DNA of 64,000 nucleotides from Metridium senile (Eukaryota; Cnidaria; Anthozoa; Actiniaria; Metridiidae): NCBI GenBank assembly GCA_949775045.1, contig OX459100.1, positions 15,741,396 to 15,805,395 of the forward strand, read 5' to 3'. Shown piece by piece: positions 9,928 to 22,440 of this stretch (position 1 is its first letter; each line of letters starts with the position of its first letter). The notes under the pieces were generated by a model. It saw only the letters and a program-made list of their open reading frames with translations, ran no database searches and was not told where the DNA came from. The position numbers and the translations under genes were made by a program.

Positions 9928-10979
9928 AGTATAAAGGGCTTTCGTTTGGCCTCTTAATTTTCGCGCATGTAATTTTTGCGACATCAATTTCTCGCGATTT
10001 TTTGTAGCCTGCTCTCTAGGGGGAGGGGGAGGGAGAGAGAGGGGCCCCTCTTCGTTTTTTCCCCTCTCCCTCCCCCTAGAGAGCCGCTACTTTTTTATTT
10101 TAATTAAAAGGCAAAAAAAAATAACTCAGGCTGAAATCTTTGTTTTGCTATTTATTGAGCTTGAGTGATCTTATTTTGTCTTTTCATTAAATCCTTCCCC
10201 ACTAGATTACAAAAATCAGGCAACGTTCTTGCAATTAGGTGTATATCGAGATTAAAGTGTTGTACAGGTCCGCAGATGATCCCAGGCACGCAAATGAGAG
10301 ACTAGCCGGCCCGCAAGTAACCCTGGGAAAACACGGAATCTGGAACCGACCAAAATGATAAAAAAATAATAATAAATGATAAAAAAAATCATGACAACCA
10401 ACTTATTACACTGATATAATTTACAAAACATTCAGCCTGAATGCGCAGCCAGCCTCTTAAGGGGATGGGAGGGGAAGAGGAGTGAGAGAACGAGTCGGGG
10501 AGAGAAAAGGGTCTCCCTTCTTTTCCTCTACCTCCCCCATCTTCTCACCTTCTCCCCTTCCCTCTCCCCCAGAGTCAACTATGCAGGCTTAAAATCACTA
10601 TTCTTGTCAAGAATATGGAGGTTTTGTTGTGATATTATGCACATACATCTAAACACGGATAATCCGGCGAGGTGCTTACAATCATTATTATTATCATTTT
10701 TATCGAATTTTTATAATTTGTGATTAACGTTTTACTGAGAATAAAGAGAAACTTTATACACTGCATACAAAACAATCAAAGAGCACTTAACTTGACAAAC
10801 ATTTCAATTAATATTAACTTGTTCTTACATGTTCAAACTGCTACACCATGCACTGAATCATATAGTACAGATATACTTCAGATTACCGCATTCAAGGTTC
10901 GAGTCTCTGTATATCTACCAGTTCGCTTCGTTTAAAGAAAAAGAATCAGAAACTCTCTTTTGAAGCAGTGATAACAGTC
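9928..10979. other. Spacer upstream of unit B with two purine/pyrimidine hairpins
   Basis: No gene seen. 10012-10085 is an inverted repeat of GGGGGAGGG type closing on CTCTCTAGGGGG/CCCCCTAGAGAG. 10445-10580 is a second G/A-rich to C/T-rich palindrome, repeated before unit C at about 17885-18045. 10115-10258 contains CTTGAGTGATCTTATTTTGT and GTTCTTGCAATTAGGTGTA, a fragment of the MITE family seen whole at 33680-33913. The last 130 bp hold the conserved promoter-like block described for unit E. Confidence 0.6.
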
Positions 10980-13900
10980 ATGAAGATGATGATAGTACTG
11001 GTATTGTTGTTCGCGATGGTATCTGTGTCGATGGAGAAAACACCCTCTCAAGGTATGGTGTAATAATGTACTTACTGACTGTGTGATTAAGCGTTAACAA
11101 GCGCGTTAAGCGAATCGAGAGGTTCATGTGATTGTTTTGAAACAACCTTTTATAAGTAGAGAGTTTCAATTTGAAATATAGAACAAAATATAAACAACGA
11201 GAAATGTAATCGCTTTTTAATATAGGTCAAACATTAGTGGAAATCGAAAAAGTTACAACGAAACAAATATACGTACGACGGCATGGTCCAAGAAAAATTT
11301 AAAACTCCTATATTAATTCTAACAGAGAGTTAAACGTACTTTTGTATTGTTTTTAAACGACTTGAACCGTATGATATGCCTCGTATCCCAAACTACACTC
11401 ACGAGCCTGTATTACTGGGACATAAAAGAATTATGACGCAACACTGAAACCTCGGCTAGCAACGACCAAATAGTTCAATAAGTAGCTGATATTAACACAC
11501 ACAACACTCACAAACCATTGATACGTTAGTCTTACGTTTAAGTAAAAAAAATACTTAAAAAACAAACCCTGGCTAGTGCTGTGACCACCGGCTTTAGTCA
11601 ACTGGCGCACTACACCGGGTCTACTCGCCAACCTGTTAGTAATACATGTGTAATAGCAAATTCATATCAATATGTCTTCTAAACAAAGCTGCGTTCATGC
11701 ACTCTTCCATATATAGTACAACCATCTATATATTTGTTATAGAAATACAAAAACAATTCACAAATATGTGAGTATCTAAATAGAAAATACAATTGCTGTT
11801 AATTTTTAATTGTTAACTTTAAAAAAGCTTATAAAAAGCTCTATTGTGATCACCGTTAGGCTAAAACTAGACTAAACGTCAATAAAAAAATGATATGCTC
11901 AACTTCTGGACCCTTCTGACCTCACACTATTTTTGATGAATAACGTCTATAGGAGCAAGGAAATCAAAAACTTGTGTTTCTGTACCAACTTGTATCTTAG
12001 TATATCGAGGAATCATAATATGCAGTACTGCTAATCGTAAAGTCCATGGAAATGCGGGAAAAATTGCACGCCGGATATATTTTGTTTTACTAACAATACA
12101 GTAGTTGAAGTAAGGATTTATATTGATTAGGGTTGTAATTTTCGTCTCTGCATGTCTTTGTTTTACTAATTTTAAGTCAGATATAACACATCAACCACTT
12201 ATTTTTTAATTTGTTTCGTTCTTTTCTGACTAGATGAACGCGACTATGTTCACGATGTTCTTGGCACCTCCTGCTGTCGCTATTTGAAACTCAACGGTTA
12301 CCTGGCCAAGAACGCTAACCTGAAAAAGCTTTGCTTCAAAACTTACCGTGAGTATATAATGATTATATGTATTCTTTTTTTGTTCTTTTCAATCAAGATC
12401 AAGTCTGCGTAGCTGCCTCTAGGTGGAGGGAGTCTGAAGAAAAATGACTGTCTTTCTTTAAACACTTAGCGAGAGAAAACTTGTATCTGTTCTTCGTATA
12501 TGTCCTTTTTTCATTTAACAATATTCTTGCAAGTAGGTCAGATATACGAAAACGGATATTTTCTAGCTGCTTTCGGTGGTTAAGTGTGGACGCAAAACAG
12601 ACATTTTGGAAAACGCATCAGCGAGGACAGCAAAAACATGATTTCATTGATGAACATGAATACACCTATATTTTAAAACTCGTTTGTATAATCGTACAAT
12701 AAGTCAAGTGAATTGTTGACTGCGTTAGAGTTTTAAACAAATTGTTTTTGTGTTATAAAATTAGATTTAACAGTACTTTTTACTATTTTACCGATATTTT
12801 GCTATTGTTTTTTAGACTGTAAGGACATTCTCTCCAAACAAAGCTGTAAAGATCTGATGGCAAAGAACGAGTGCTTGAAGGATTCGACACTGAGTCGTAT
12901 GTACTGTGCATTTACCTGTAACAGGTGTGGACGTAAGTATATCCAATAAGCATTATTTCATAGTAACAAGGTTTTTTGGCGCGGATTCTCAATTAGGTGG
13001 GGAGGGGGGGGGGGGGGGGACGAAGAGGGGAGGGGGTGTTACTTCGACGGTTGATTTAAGGTAACAAATTCACCTTTTTAACCGCGGTTGACGGTTTAGA
13101 ATTCTATATCCATGAAATACAATTGCTACTTACTGTGTAATAGTTCTATTTAGCCCGTATCATTTCAAAGACAAGTAAAATTAATATGAGGTATTGTTCA
13201 CTTTTGTATTTGATGTTTCGGTTGTGGATACTGACTAAATAGTCACTAAATAGAAACTAGCGGTTCTCATTAACCCGCGAAACACTCTTAATTTAGCTAG
13301 TGTAATGAAACTCCATTTTGTTCTTTTGTTGTTTTTCACACTTTTTAAAACTAACACACTTAGCTCTAATTAGATAATTTCGCTCTATTTCTATAATATT
13401 CAGCTCTTTTTTGGTAAATAATAACTATTTATTTTTTTTCGGTCCGGTATCCTGTGATTCGCGCGCTGTGAATGGCTAGCGAGCGGGCCAGTTTTTCACG
13501 ATCTGCCCGGTCCGCGGTATCCTGTTCGTTGGTACCATTTCTTCCCAGCGATATTAATTTTTGAAAAATTTGAAAAATCTACTTTAATAGGTAATTGTTA
13601 ATTATGGTAATGTTTATCGATCAAAATAGTAGGAGATCTAGAATTCTGAATTCACCAAATGACACTGACAGAATGCGATAACCGACTGAGAGAAAATTAA
13701 AAGCTACGTGGCGAGCATTGTTTTTGCAAACATTTTGACAAGCAAAAGTTGAGAAAATCAAATCAATATTGCAAAAACTCACGAGAGAATACACAATGTT
13801 TTTTTTTTAATTTTCTAAATAATATAAATCTCGTTCACATACCTCAATAGTAGTTGAAAAATATACTTTAGTAGTTTTTATCATTCCTTGTAAACAACAC

Positions 13901-15753
13901 GGCGGTGAATTGAGCTATCTTTTGATGAGATATGTCGTTGCTTTTCAGTCACTTTTAAAATGCTATAAATTCACGAGAAGTTTATGTACAAAGTCTACAA
14001 CGTTTTTGAAGTAAGGAAGTGTTCTTGTCTTTCTTTTTCTGCACACAAAAGGATAAACGGTCCGTACATCCAAGACCTCGGGCAGTTTTTCACTATACCG
14101 ACCTCCCAGCCGGTAAATAACATATATATATTCTGTTTCAAGTATGCAATGCATACTTCATGTTTTTGTATTACAATATAACTAATAGTTGTTCAAATTT
14201 TGTATTTATCTTTGTATTTATCTCTAATACACTACTACTACTTCAGTATATATATGTTATTTACCGGCTGGGAGGTCGGTATAGTGAAAAACTGCCCGAG
14301 GTCTTGGATGTACGGACCGTTTATCCTTTTGTGTGCAGAAAAAGAAAGACAAGAACACTTCCTTACTTCAAAAACGTTGTACTGAGACTTTGTACATAAA
14401 CTTCTCGTGAATTTATAGCATTTTAAAAGTGACTGAAAAGCAACGACATATCTCATCAAAAGATAGCTCAATTCACCGCCGTGTTGTTTACAAGGAATGA
14501 TAAAAACTACTAAAGTATATTTTTCAACTACTATTGAGGTATGTGAACGAGCTTTATATTATTTAGAAAATTAAAAAAAAAACATTGTGTATTCTCTCGT
14601 GAGTTTTTGCAATATTGTGATTTGATTCTCTCAACTTTTGCTTGTCAAAATGTTTGCAAAAACAATGCTCGCCACGTAGCTTTTAATTTTCTCTCAGTCG
14701 GTTATCACATTCTGTCAGTGTCATTTGGTGAATTCAGAATTCTAGATCACCTACTATTTTGATCGATAAATATTACCATAATTAACAATTACCTATTAAA
14801 GAAGATTTTTCAAATTTTTCAAAAATTAATATCGCTGGGAAGAAATGGTACCAACGAACAGGATACCGCGGACCGGGCAGATCGTGAAAAACTGGCCCGC
14901 TCGCTAGCCAATCACAGCGCGCGAATCACAGGATACCGGACCGAAAAAAAATAAAACCATTTATCGTCATTTTATCTGTTGTTTCTCCATTTTTATTTAT
15001 ATGATGCATCAATTGTCGTGCTCAGTTTAGTTTTGGAATGATATTCAGTTCTTAATAAACGTCAATGCGTGTGTCTATATCAACGAGTAAACTTTTCTAT
15101 TCATAGTTCCTCAATGCAAAAGTGTACCTCTTGGAATGCAAAGCAAAGCTATCCCTGACTCCAAGATCACCGCCTCTTCATACTATAGTAGTAGCTGCAA
15201 ACCATACTATGGAAGACTTCACATGAATTCGAATGGATGGATAGCCAAAGTGAGAAGAATTGGGCAATGGTTACAAGTGGATCTCAGTAAAGTTACCATT
15301 GTAACTGGTATCGCTACACAAGGCAGAAACACTAATTCTTATAAAGAATGGGTAAAGAGCTACTGGCTGCAGTATAGCTTAGATGGACGTACTTTCCATA
15401 AGTATCAAGCAGGCAAGTATCTTAAGCAGTCCCAAAAGTTGATAGCACGTGATCAATTATTTTGCATAAGAACTAAAAACTAGTTTTCTGGTCTCTGGTA
15501 CCCTCCCCAACAAGAAGGAACTATTAATAAAGGAATGTCGGACTACAAGCCCCCTATCACTGTTAAATTAGTACAAGAGTCTGATACTTTTATGTTACTT
15601 TAAACAGGCAAGATCTTTGCAGGGAACGTTGACAGAAACTCGGTGGTGAAGCATGACCTCAATCCTCCCATCCGCGCTCGGTACATCAGGCTCTATCCAA
15701 AGACCTGGTACGGTTATATTTCAATGAGAATGGAACTGTACGGCTGCAAATAA
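10980..15753 (+). CDS. Unit B: secreted ShKT plus discoidin-domain protein (251 aa)
   Basis: Exons 10980-11052, 12234-12347, 12816-12932, 15107-15412 and 15608-15753 join in phase 1 throughout. Exon 1 is a signal peptide (MKMMIVLVLLFAMVSVSM..). Exon 2 carries SCC..LC. Exon 3 is a complete ShKT domain: six Cys spaced C-x8-C-x8-C-x10-C-x3-C-x2-C with the CxD start. The Lys of the Lys-Tyr channel-blocking dyad of sea-anemone ShK is not present (Met-Tyr here). Exons 4-5 are the discoidin domain. In intron 4 the frame before exon 5 is closed by TAA (15601), supporting the acceptor at 15607. Odd: an extra unpaired Cys in the first variable loop (SSSCKPYY), and DERDY where C, D and E have the dibasic DKRDY. 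Intron 3 carries the 1.5-kb hairpin insertion. Extracellular lectin-like or defence/venom role is inference only. Confidence 0.85.
13428..14955. mobile_element. Two inverted copies of a ~0.7-kb element forming a giant hairpin
   Basis: 13428-14130 and 14247-14955 are near-perfect inverse copies (outer end ATTTTTTTTCGGTCCGGTAT, inner end CCGGTAAATAACATATATAT). The 116 bp between them is ordinary intron-3 sequence found in the other units, and the outer flanks join onto intron 3 too. So two copies inserted separately, in opposite orientation, on either side of the short host segment. No coding capacity is evident; a non-autonomous DNA element is likely. Confidence 0.85.
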
Positions 15754-15887
15754 GGTATTACTTTTATTATTTTATTAAAAAATCAATATGTGAGTTGAGT
15801 ACTGTATTATACAGCAATCATAGAACTGTAACGTCCCGTAACGTCCCGTACGGAATTTTGTCGGTGAAATAAGCGTAGTTCGACCCT

Positions 15888-16214
15888 ATAATTGTCCTAT
15901 TTCACTATGACGTCACATCGAAACATTCTATTGTCTTAACGCTAAGGATCATGGTCGCCAGTGGGGGACAGATTCATAACAACAATACGAGAATACATAA
16001 TAAAATTGCATTTACAAGACGGAGAGGAAAGAAATGACAACAAAATGCCATAAATATGAAAGTATAAACATAGACACATAACATATATAAAAACTAGATA
16101 ATATGAAGCTCAAGTTTCAAAGAGAAGGAAGATGTAGTTGAAATACCTATTGTTTTCGGCGATTCTATCCCCCACTGTAAACACATTGTGACGTCATAAT
16201 GAAAAAGGGCAATT
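15888..16214. mobile_element. Palindromic MITE (CAATTGTCC family), unit B copy
   Basis: Same element and same position as 1508-1833 in unit A, with a few base differences. This shows A and B share a 3' flank history apart from C, D and E. Confidence 0.75.
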
Positions 16215-16381
16215 AAAATAACGACAATTAAATGAAGTGGCTGGATTATCATGGACATCAAAATTCAGTCTACAAAAATATTATTAAGTATTATTAATGA
16301 AATACTGAATGATAATGATCAATGCGTAAAGCAAATGCGAAACTGTTTTTCTCATCATTTTTTATTTTTATCTTTTTTTAG

Positions 16382-16522
16382 TGTATTCCATGTACGCCAA
16401 GAAAGGACAATGGACAAGAAAAGACAACTAATGTTAAAAATATTAAGAATAAAGTTTCAATGAATTAATGTTGTTAGACTGTAGAGTAAACATTGTTAAG
16501 ATAAAACTAAGCTAAAAATAAA
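16382..16522 (+). other. Conserved 3' UTR exon and poly(A) signal, unit B
   Basis: Acceptor TTTTTTTAG ends at 16381; AATAAA at 16517-16522. Same layout as in unit A. Confidence 0.5.
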
Positions 16523-18421
16523 GATATTGCACTGAAATGATGAATTCATTTGTGTTTACTGAAACTTAAAAAGGCAAACAATTACAAACGCATGGTCCAA
16601 GGAGATAGAAGAACAGAAAGGAATTATTGCCATACATTTAAACGCGATTAATCAAGGTGTTTAAAATCATTATTCTTAATTGTCAAGAATATGGAGGAGG
16701 GGGGCGTAAGTGGTTTTGGAACCGCAAAACCGCACAACAAAATGGACAAAAACCGCAAAATTTGTAAAACCGCAGATATAAATAACGCGAAACCGCATCA
16801 CCGCAAACCATCACGTCCCATCATGGAGGTTGTTGTTGAGATATGATGGGCATACATCTAAAGTCCAACTCCGCCAGTTGAACCGATCTCGTCTATTTTT
16901 AGAAACAGAGTTCTAATAATAATAATTAACAAGTTCATCTCCGAGCATCTGAACAAATCACATCTATTTTCAGAAACAATTGCTACTCTTTGTGTTAGTG
17001 GTGCAATCGATATTACAAAACGTTTTTTTTTTTTAGTTAAATAGTTCATTGATAATTAATTTTAGTTAATATATAATATTATATTATAAAATAAAAATCG
17101 TTTAATTCATTTCCCTGGAGTTGTCTGAATTTACAACAATTACAATGATTACAATTACACCATCAATACTAAGAATTACAATAAAAAAGTTGTTTTTGGA
17201 GATTTGTGCCAAAAGAAAAAAAGGTAGAAAACATAAATAATTGTAAAGGATAATATTCCTAAAAGAATACAAAAATAGAGATAAAAACAACTGCAATGAA
17301 TTTTCGATCTCGTATTCAGTAAAAAAAAAAAAATACGTTTATCTGGTAGCGTGTGTACAGCCGCCCCCACCCCTCCCCCACACAGGCTATTATCTATTTA
17401 CATATCAGCTGTTTGGGCTTCCTGTGTAATACACTTGTGGTGGGGACTGAGACGGCTGTACAATCACTGGCATTATAAATAAAGATACTTGTAAGACTTT
17501 AATTTCGAGATTTGAGAATGACAAGTTTCGCGAGCCTGTATTCGAGATTTCAAAATAAATTGGCAAAAGAAAAGAGTCATTTAATTTTAGCGATGTTGAA
17601 GATAGATCACTGAATAATTCAATATCATCCCTTTTTCACTATCAGACACAAATAAACCAGACCATCTAAAATTGTTTTGCAGTTGATTTGCAAATGATTT
17701 CCAATCCAGCGAAACAGTAACGATGAATAGATATAGACTATCTTCAACACGAAAATCCAACGTCAATTTAGGGAAGATACAGAATCTAGAACCGAACTAA
17801 ATGATAAAAATAATAATAATAAATGATAAAAAAGTCATGACAACCAAATTATTACACTGATATAATTTACAAACCATTCAGCCTGCATGCGTAGCCAGCC
17901 CCTCAAGGGGATGAGAGGGGAAGAGGAGTGAGAGAAGGAGTTGGGCGGAGAGAAAGGGGCCTCCCTTCTTTTCCTCTACCTCCCCCATCTTCTCACCTTC
18001 TAGATCTCCCCTCCCCTCTCCCCCAGAGTCAACTATGCAGGCTAAAAAGCATTATTCTTCTCAAGAAGAAGAATGAGGTTTTGTTGTGATATTATGCACA
18101 TACATCTAAACACGGATAATCCGGCGAGGTGCTTACAATCATTATTATTATCATTTTTATAATTTGTGATTAACGTTTTACTGAGAATAAAAAGAAACTT
18201 TATACACTGCATACAAAACAATCAAAGAGCACTTAACTTGACAAACATTTCAATATTAACTTGTTCTTACATGTTCAAACTGCTACACCATGCACTGAAT
18301 CATATAGTACACATATACTTTATAGATTACCGCATTCAAGGTTCGAGTCTCTGTATCTACCAGTTCGCTTCGTTTAAAGAAAAGGAATCAGAAACTCTCT
18401 TTTAAAGCAGTGATAACAGTC
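16523..18421. other. Spacer between units B and C
   Basis: No gene seen. Contains the ACCGCA-rich block (16715-16810), an AT-rich unique stretch near 16860-17330, a block shared with the spacer after A (17335-17760), the G/A-C/T palindrome at 17885-18045, and the promoter-like block before unit C. Confidence 0.55.
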
Positions 18422-21400
18422 ATGAAGATGATGATAATATTGATATTGTTGTTCGCGATGGTATCTGTGACGGTGGAGAAAACACCCTCTCAAGGTATGG
18501 TGGTAATAATGTACTTACTGACTGTGTGATTAAGCGTTAACAAGCGCGTTAAGCGAATCGAGAGGTTCATGTGATTGTTTTGAAACAACGTTTTTTAAGT
18601 AGAGATCTTCAATTTGAAATACAACAAAATATAAACAACGAGGAATGTAATCGTAAAAAATCAGTGGAAATCCAAAAAGTTACAACGAAACAAATATATG
18701 ACGAAGAAAAATTTAAATTTTAATAGAGAGTTAAACGTACTTTTGTATCGTTTTTAAACGACTTAATTGAACCGTATGCCTTGTATCCTAAAACTACACT
18801 CACGAACGGCTGTGTTACTGGGACGTTAAAGAATTATGACGCAACACTGAAACCTCGGCTAGCAGCGACCAAATAGTTCAATAAGCAGCTGATATTAACA
18901 CACACAACACTCACAAACCATTGATACGTTAGTCTTACGTTTAAGTAAGAGAATCTGAGAATTCCGTGTCTTTTTAGGATAGCTGTTAGCTGATATTTCT
19001 TTGTTTTTAATTAATAAATTCGAAAATAAATACTTCTTTGTTTTTAAAAGAACCGAAACATTTAACTGTTAACTGAGAAAATTGCTAAAATTTAACTGGT
19101 AACTGATATTGGGCTACATGAGTATTATTTAACAAATTCATATCAATATGTCTTCTAAACAAAGCTGCGTTCATGTACTCTTCCATATATAGTACAATCA
19201 TCTATATATTTGTTATAGAAATACAAAAACAATTCACAAATATGTGAGTATCTAAATAGAAAATACAATTGCTGTTAATTTTTAATTGTTAACTTAAAAA
19301 GCTGATAAAAAAGCTCTATTCTGATCAGCGTTATAGTAGGCTGAAACTAGAGTAAAAAAATGATATGCTCAACTTCTGAGCTCACACTATTTTTGATGAA
19401 CATCGTCTACAGGAGCAAGAAAATCAAAAACTTGTGTGTATTTAGCAACTTGTATCTATATCGAGGAATCATAATCAGTACTGCTAATCGTAAAGTCCAT
19501 GGAAATGCGGGAAAAATTGCACGATATATTTTGTTTTACTAACAATACAGTAGTTGAAGTAAGGATTTATACTGATTAGGGTTGTAATTTCTTGTTTCTG
19601 CGTGTCTTTGTTTTATTAACTTTAAGTCAGATACAACACATCAACCACTTATTTTTTAATTTTTTTCCGTTCTTTTCTGATTTAGATAAACGCGACTATG
19701 TTCACGATGTTCTGGGCACCTCTTGCTGTCGCTATTTGAAAGTCAACGGTTACCTGGCCAAGAACGCTAACCTGAAAAAGCTTTGCTTCAAAACTTACCG
19801 TGAGTATATATATAATAATTATATACATTCTTTTTTGTTCTCAGAGAGTCTGCGTAGCTGCCTCTAGGTGGAGGGAGTCTGAAGAAAAATGATCTTTCTT
19901 TACACATATAGCGAGAGAAAACTTGTATCCGTTCTTCATATATGTTCTTTTTTTATGTGGCAATATTCTTGCAAGTAGGTCAGATATACGAAAACGGATA
20001 TTTGCTATCTGTTTTCGGTGGTTAAGTGTGGACGCAAAACAGAGGTTCTGTAAAACGCATCAGTGTGGACAGGAAAAAACATGATTTCATTGATGAACCT
20101 CAAAACACCTATATTTTATATTTAATTCACCAAGTGAATTGTTGACTGCGTTAGAGTTTTAAACAAATTGTTTTTGTGTTATAAAATTAGATTTAACAGT
20201 ACTTTTTACTATTTTACCGATATTTTGCTATTGTTTTTTAGACTGTAAGGACATTCTCTCCAAACAAAGCTGTAAAGATCTGATGGCAAAGAACGAGTGC
20301 TTGAAGGATTCGACACTGAGTCGTATGTACTGTGCATTTACCTGCAACAGGTGTGGACGTAAGTACATCCAATAAGCATTATTTCATAGTAACCAAGGTT
20401 TTTTGGCGCGGATTCTCAATTAGGTGGGGAAGGGGGGGGGGGGGGGGGGGGGGTTTGGGACGAAGAGAGGAGGGGGTGTTACTTCGACGGTTGATTTTTA
20501 AAAGGTAACAAATTCGCCTTTTTAACCGCGGTTGACGGTTTAGAATTCTATATCCATGAAATACAATTGCTACTTACTGTGTAATAGTTCTATTTAGCCC
20601 GTATCATTTCAAAGACAAGTAAAATTAATATGAGGTATTGTTCCCTTTTGTATTTGATGTTTTAGTTGTGGATACTGACTAAATAGTCACTAAATAAAAA
20701 CTAGCGGTTCTCATTAACCCGCGAAACACTCTTAATTTAGCTAGTGTAATGAAACTCCATTTTGTTCTTTTGTTGTTTTTCACACTTTTTAAAACTAACA
20801 CACTTAGCTCTAATTAGATAATTTCGCTCGATTTCTATTATATTCAGCTCTTTTTTGGTAAATAATAACTATATATTCTGTTTCAAGTTTATGCAATGCA
20901 ATCTTAATGTTTTTGTATTACAATATAGCTAATAGTTGTTCATATTTTGTATTTATCTTTGTATTTATCTCTAATACACTACTACTACTACTACTTTATA
21001 ACCATTTATCGTCATTTTATCTGTTGTTTCTCTATTTTTATTTATAGTGATGCATCAATTGTCGTGCTCAGTTTAGTTTTGGAATGATATTCAGTTGTTA
21101 ATAAACGTCATTGTGTGTGTCTATATCAACGAGTAAACTTTTCTATTCATAGTTCATCAATGCAAAAGTGTACCTCTTGGAATGCAAAGCAAAGCTATCC
21201 CTGACTCCAAGATCACCGCCTCTACGTACCATGCAAGAAGCTACAAACCATACTATGCAAGACTTCACATGAATTCGAATGGATGGGCAGCCAAAGTGAG
21301 CAGAGTCGGTGATTGGTTACAAGTGGATCTCAGTAAAGTTACCATTGTAACTGGTATCGCTACACAAGGCAGAAAGACTTATAACCAATGGGTAAAGAGC

Positions 21401-21799
21401 TACTGGCTGCAGTATAGCTTAGATGGACGTACTTTCCATAAATATCAAGCAGGCAAGTATCTTATGTATATTCAGTCCCAGAAGTTGATAGCACGTGATC
21501 AATTATTTTGCATAAGAACTAAAAACTAGCTTTCTGGTCTCTGGTACCCTCCCCAACAAGAATGAACTATTAATAGAGGAATGTCGGACTACAAGCCCCC
21601 TATCCCTGTTAAACTAGTACAAGAGTCTGATACTTTTATGTTACTTCAAACAGGCAAGATTTTTGCAGGGAACGTTGACAGAAACTCGGTGGTGAAGTAC
21701 GACCTCAATCCTCCCATCCATGCTCGGTACATCAGGCTCTATCCAAAGACATGGTACGGTCATATGTCAATGAGAATGGAACTGTACGGCTGCAAATAA
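18422..21799 (+). CDS. Unit C: secreted ShKT plus discoidin-domain protein (249 aa)
   Basis: Exons 18422-18494, 19686-19799, 20242-20358, 21153-21452 and 21654-21799. Signal peptide MKMMIILILLFAMVSVTV, then EKTPSQ and a dibasic DKRDY that could be a propeptide cleavage site. Exon 2 has SCC..LC, exon 3 the six-Cys ShKT domain (identical in protein to B), exons 4-5 the discoidin domain. The variable loops read TYHARSYKPYY and GRKTYNQ here. Intron 3 is the short, uninterrupted form and shows what B looked like before the hairpin insertion. Intron 4 (21453-21653) starts GCAAGT and ends CAG. Neighbouring units suggest shared regulation, as the upstream block is conserved. Function beyond secretion and likely ligand binding is unknown. 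Confidence 0.87.
20425..20453. repeat. Poly-G run in intron 3, recurrent in all full units
   Basis: A long G run begins about 65 bp past exon 3. Equivalent runs: B 12998-13019, D 27098-27134 (two runs split by TCAATT), E 36871-36886. Position is conserved, length is not. Confidence 0.9.
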
Positions 21800-21944
21800 G
21801 GTATTACTTTTATTATTTAATTAAAAATCAATGTGAGTTGAGTACTGTATTATACAGCAATCATAGAACTGTAACGTCCCGTAACGTCCCGTACGGAATT
21901 TTGTCGGTGAAATAAGCGTAGTTCGACCTTTTAATTAAAACTAG

Positions 21945-22135
21945 ACGCTCTATGAGCGTGAAGTCGGGCTAGTCATAAAATCAACACAGGACGCTAAACA
22001 ATTCTTATTTGGGCTTCCTGTGTTCGTTCCCAAAGCATCATGGGGGACTATACGCGACATGACAGATAGATATATAGATACATACATAGATTGACTAAAA
22101 GGTAAACCAAGAGTCAGGCCTTCTAGCCCGACTAA
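21945..22135. mobile_element. Helentron-derived-like (HINE/pearl-type) element, unit C copy
   Basis: Starts AACTAGACGCTCTATGAGCG, containing the hairpin ACGCTC-TAT-GAGCGT, then GTCGGGCTAG; ends with the inverse CTAGCCCGAC. The interior has short GATA-type repeats and AAAAGGTAAACCAAGAGTCA. Unit D has the empty site (29528-29560). The same element is in E (38461-38652), and a relative with 110-bp repeats is at 55572-56172. Class assignment is inference. Confidence 0.55.
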
Positions 22136-22299
22136 TAACGACAATTAAATGAAGTGGCTGGATTATTATGGGCATCAAAATTCAGTCTACAAAAATATTA
22201 TTAAGTATTATTAATGAAATACTGAATGATAATGATCAATGCATAAAGCAAATGCGAAACTGTTTTTCTCATCATTTTTTATTTCTATCTTTTTTTTAG

Positions 22300-22440
22300 T
22301 GTATTCCATGTACGCCAAGAAAGGACAATGGACAAGAAAAGACAGCTAATGTTAAAAATATTAAGAATAAAGTTTAAATGAATTAATGTTGTTAGACTGT
22401 AGAGTAAACATTGTTAAGATAAAACTAAGCTAAAAATAAA
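22300..22440 (+). other. Conserved 3' UTR exon and poly(A) signal, unit C
   Basis: Acceptor TTTTTTTAG ends at 22299; AATAAA at 22435-22440. Confidence 0.5.

Noticed and set aside
21581..21799. Separate small gene starting MSDYKPPIP
   Set aside because: It is discoidin exon 5 plus the end of intron 4; the upstream part has stops in units B and E, so it is not conserved as coding.
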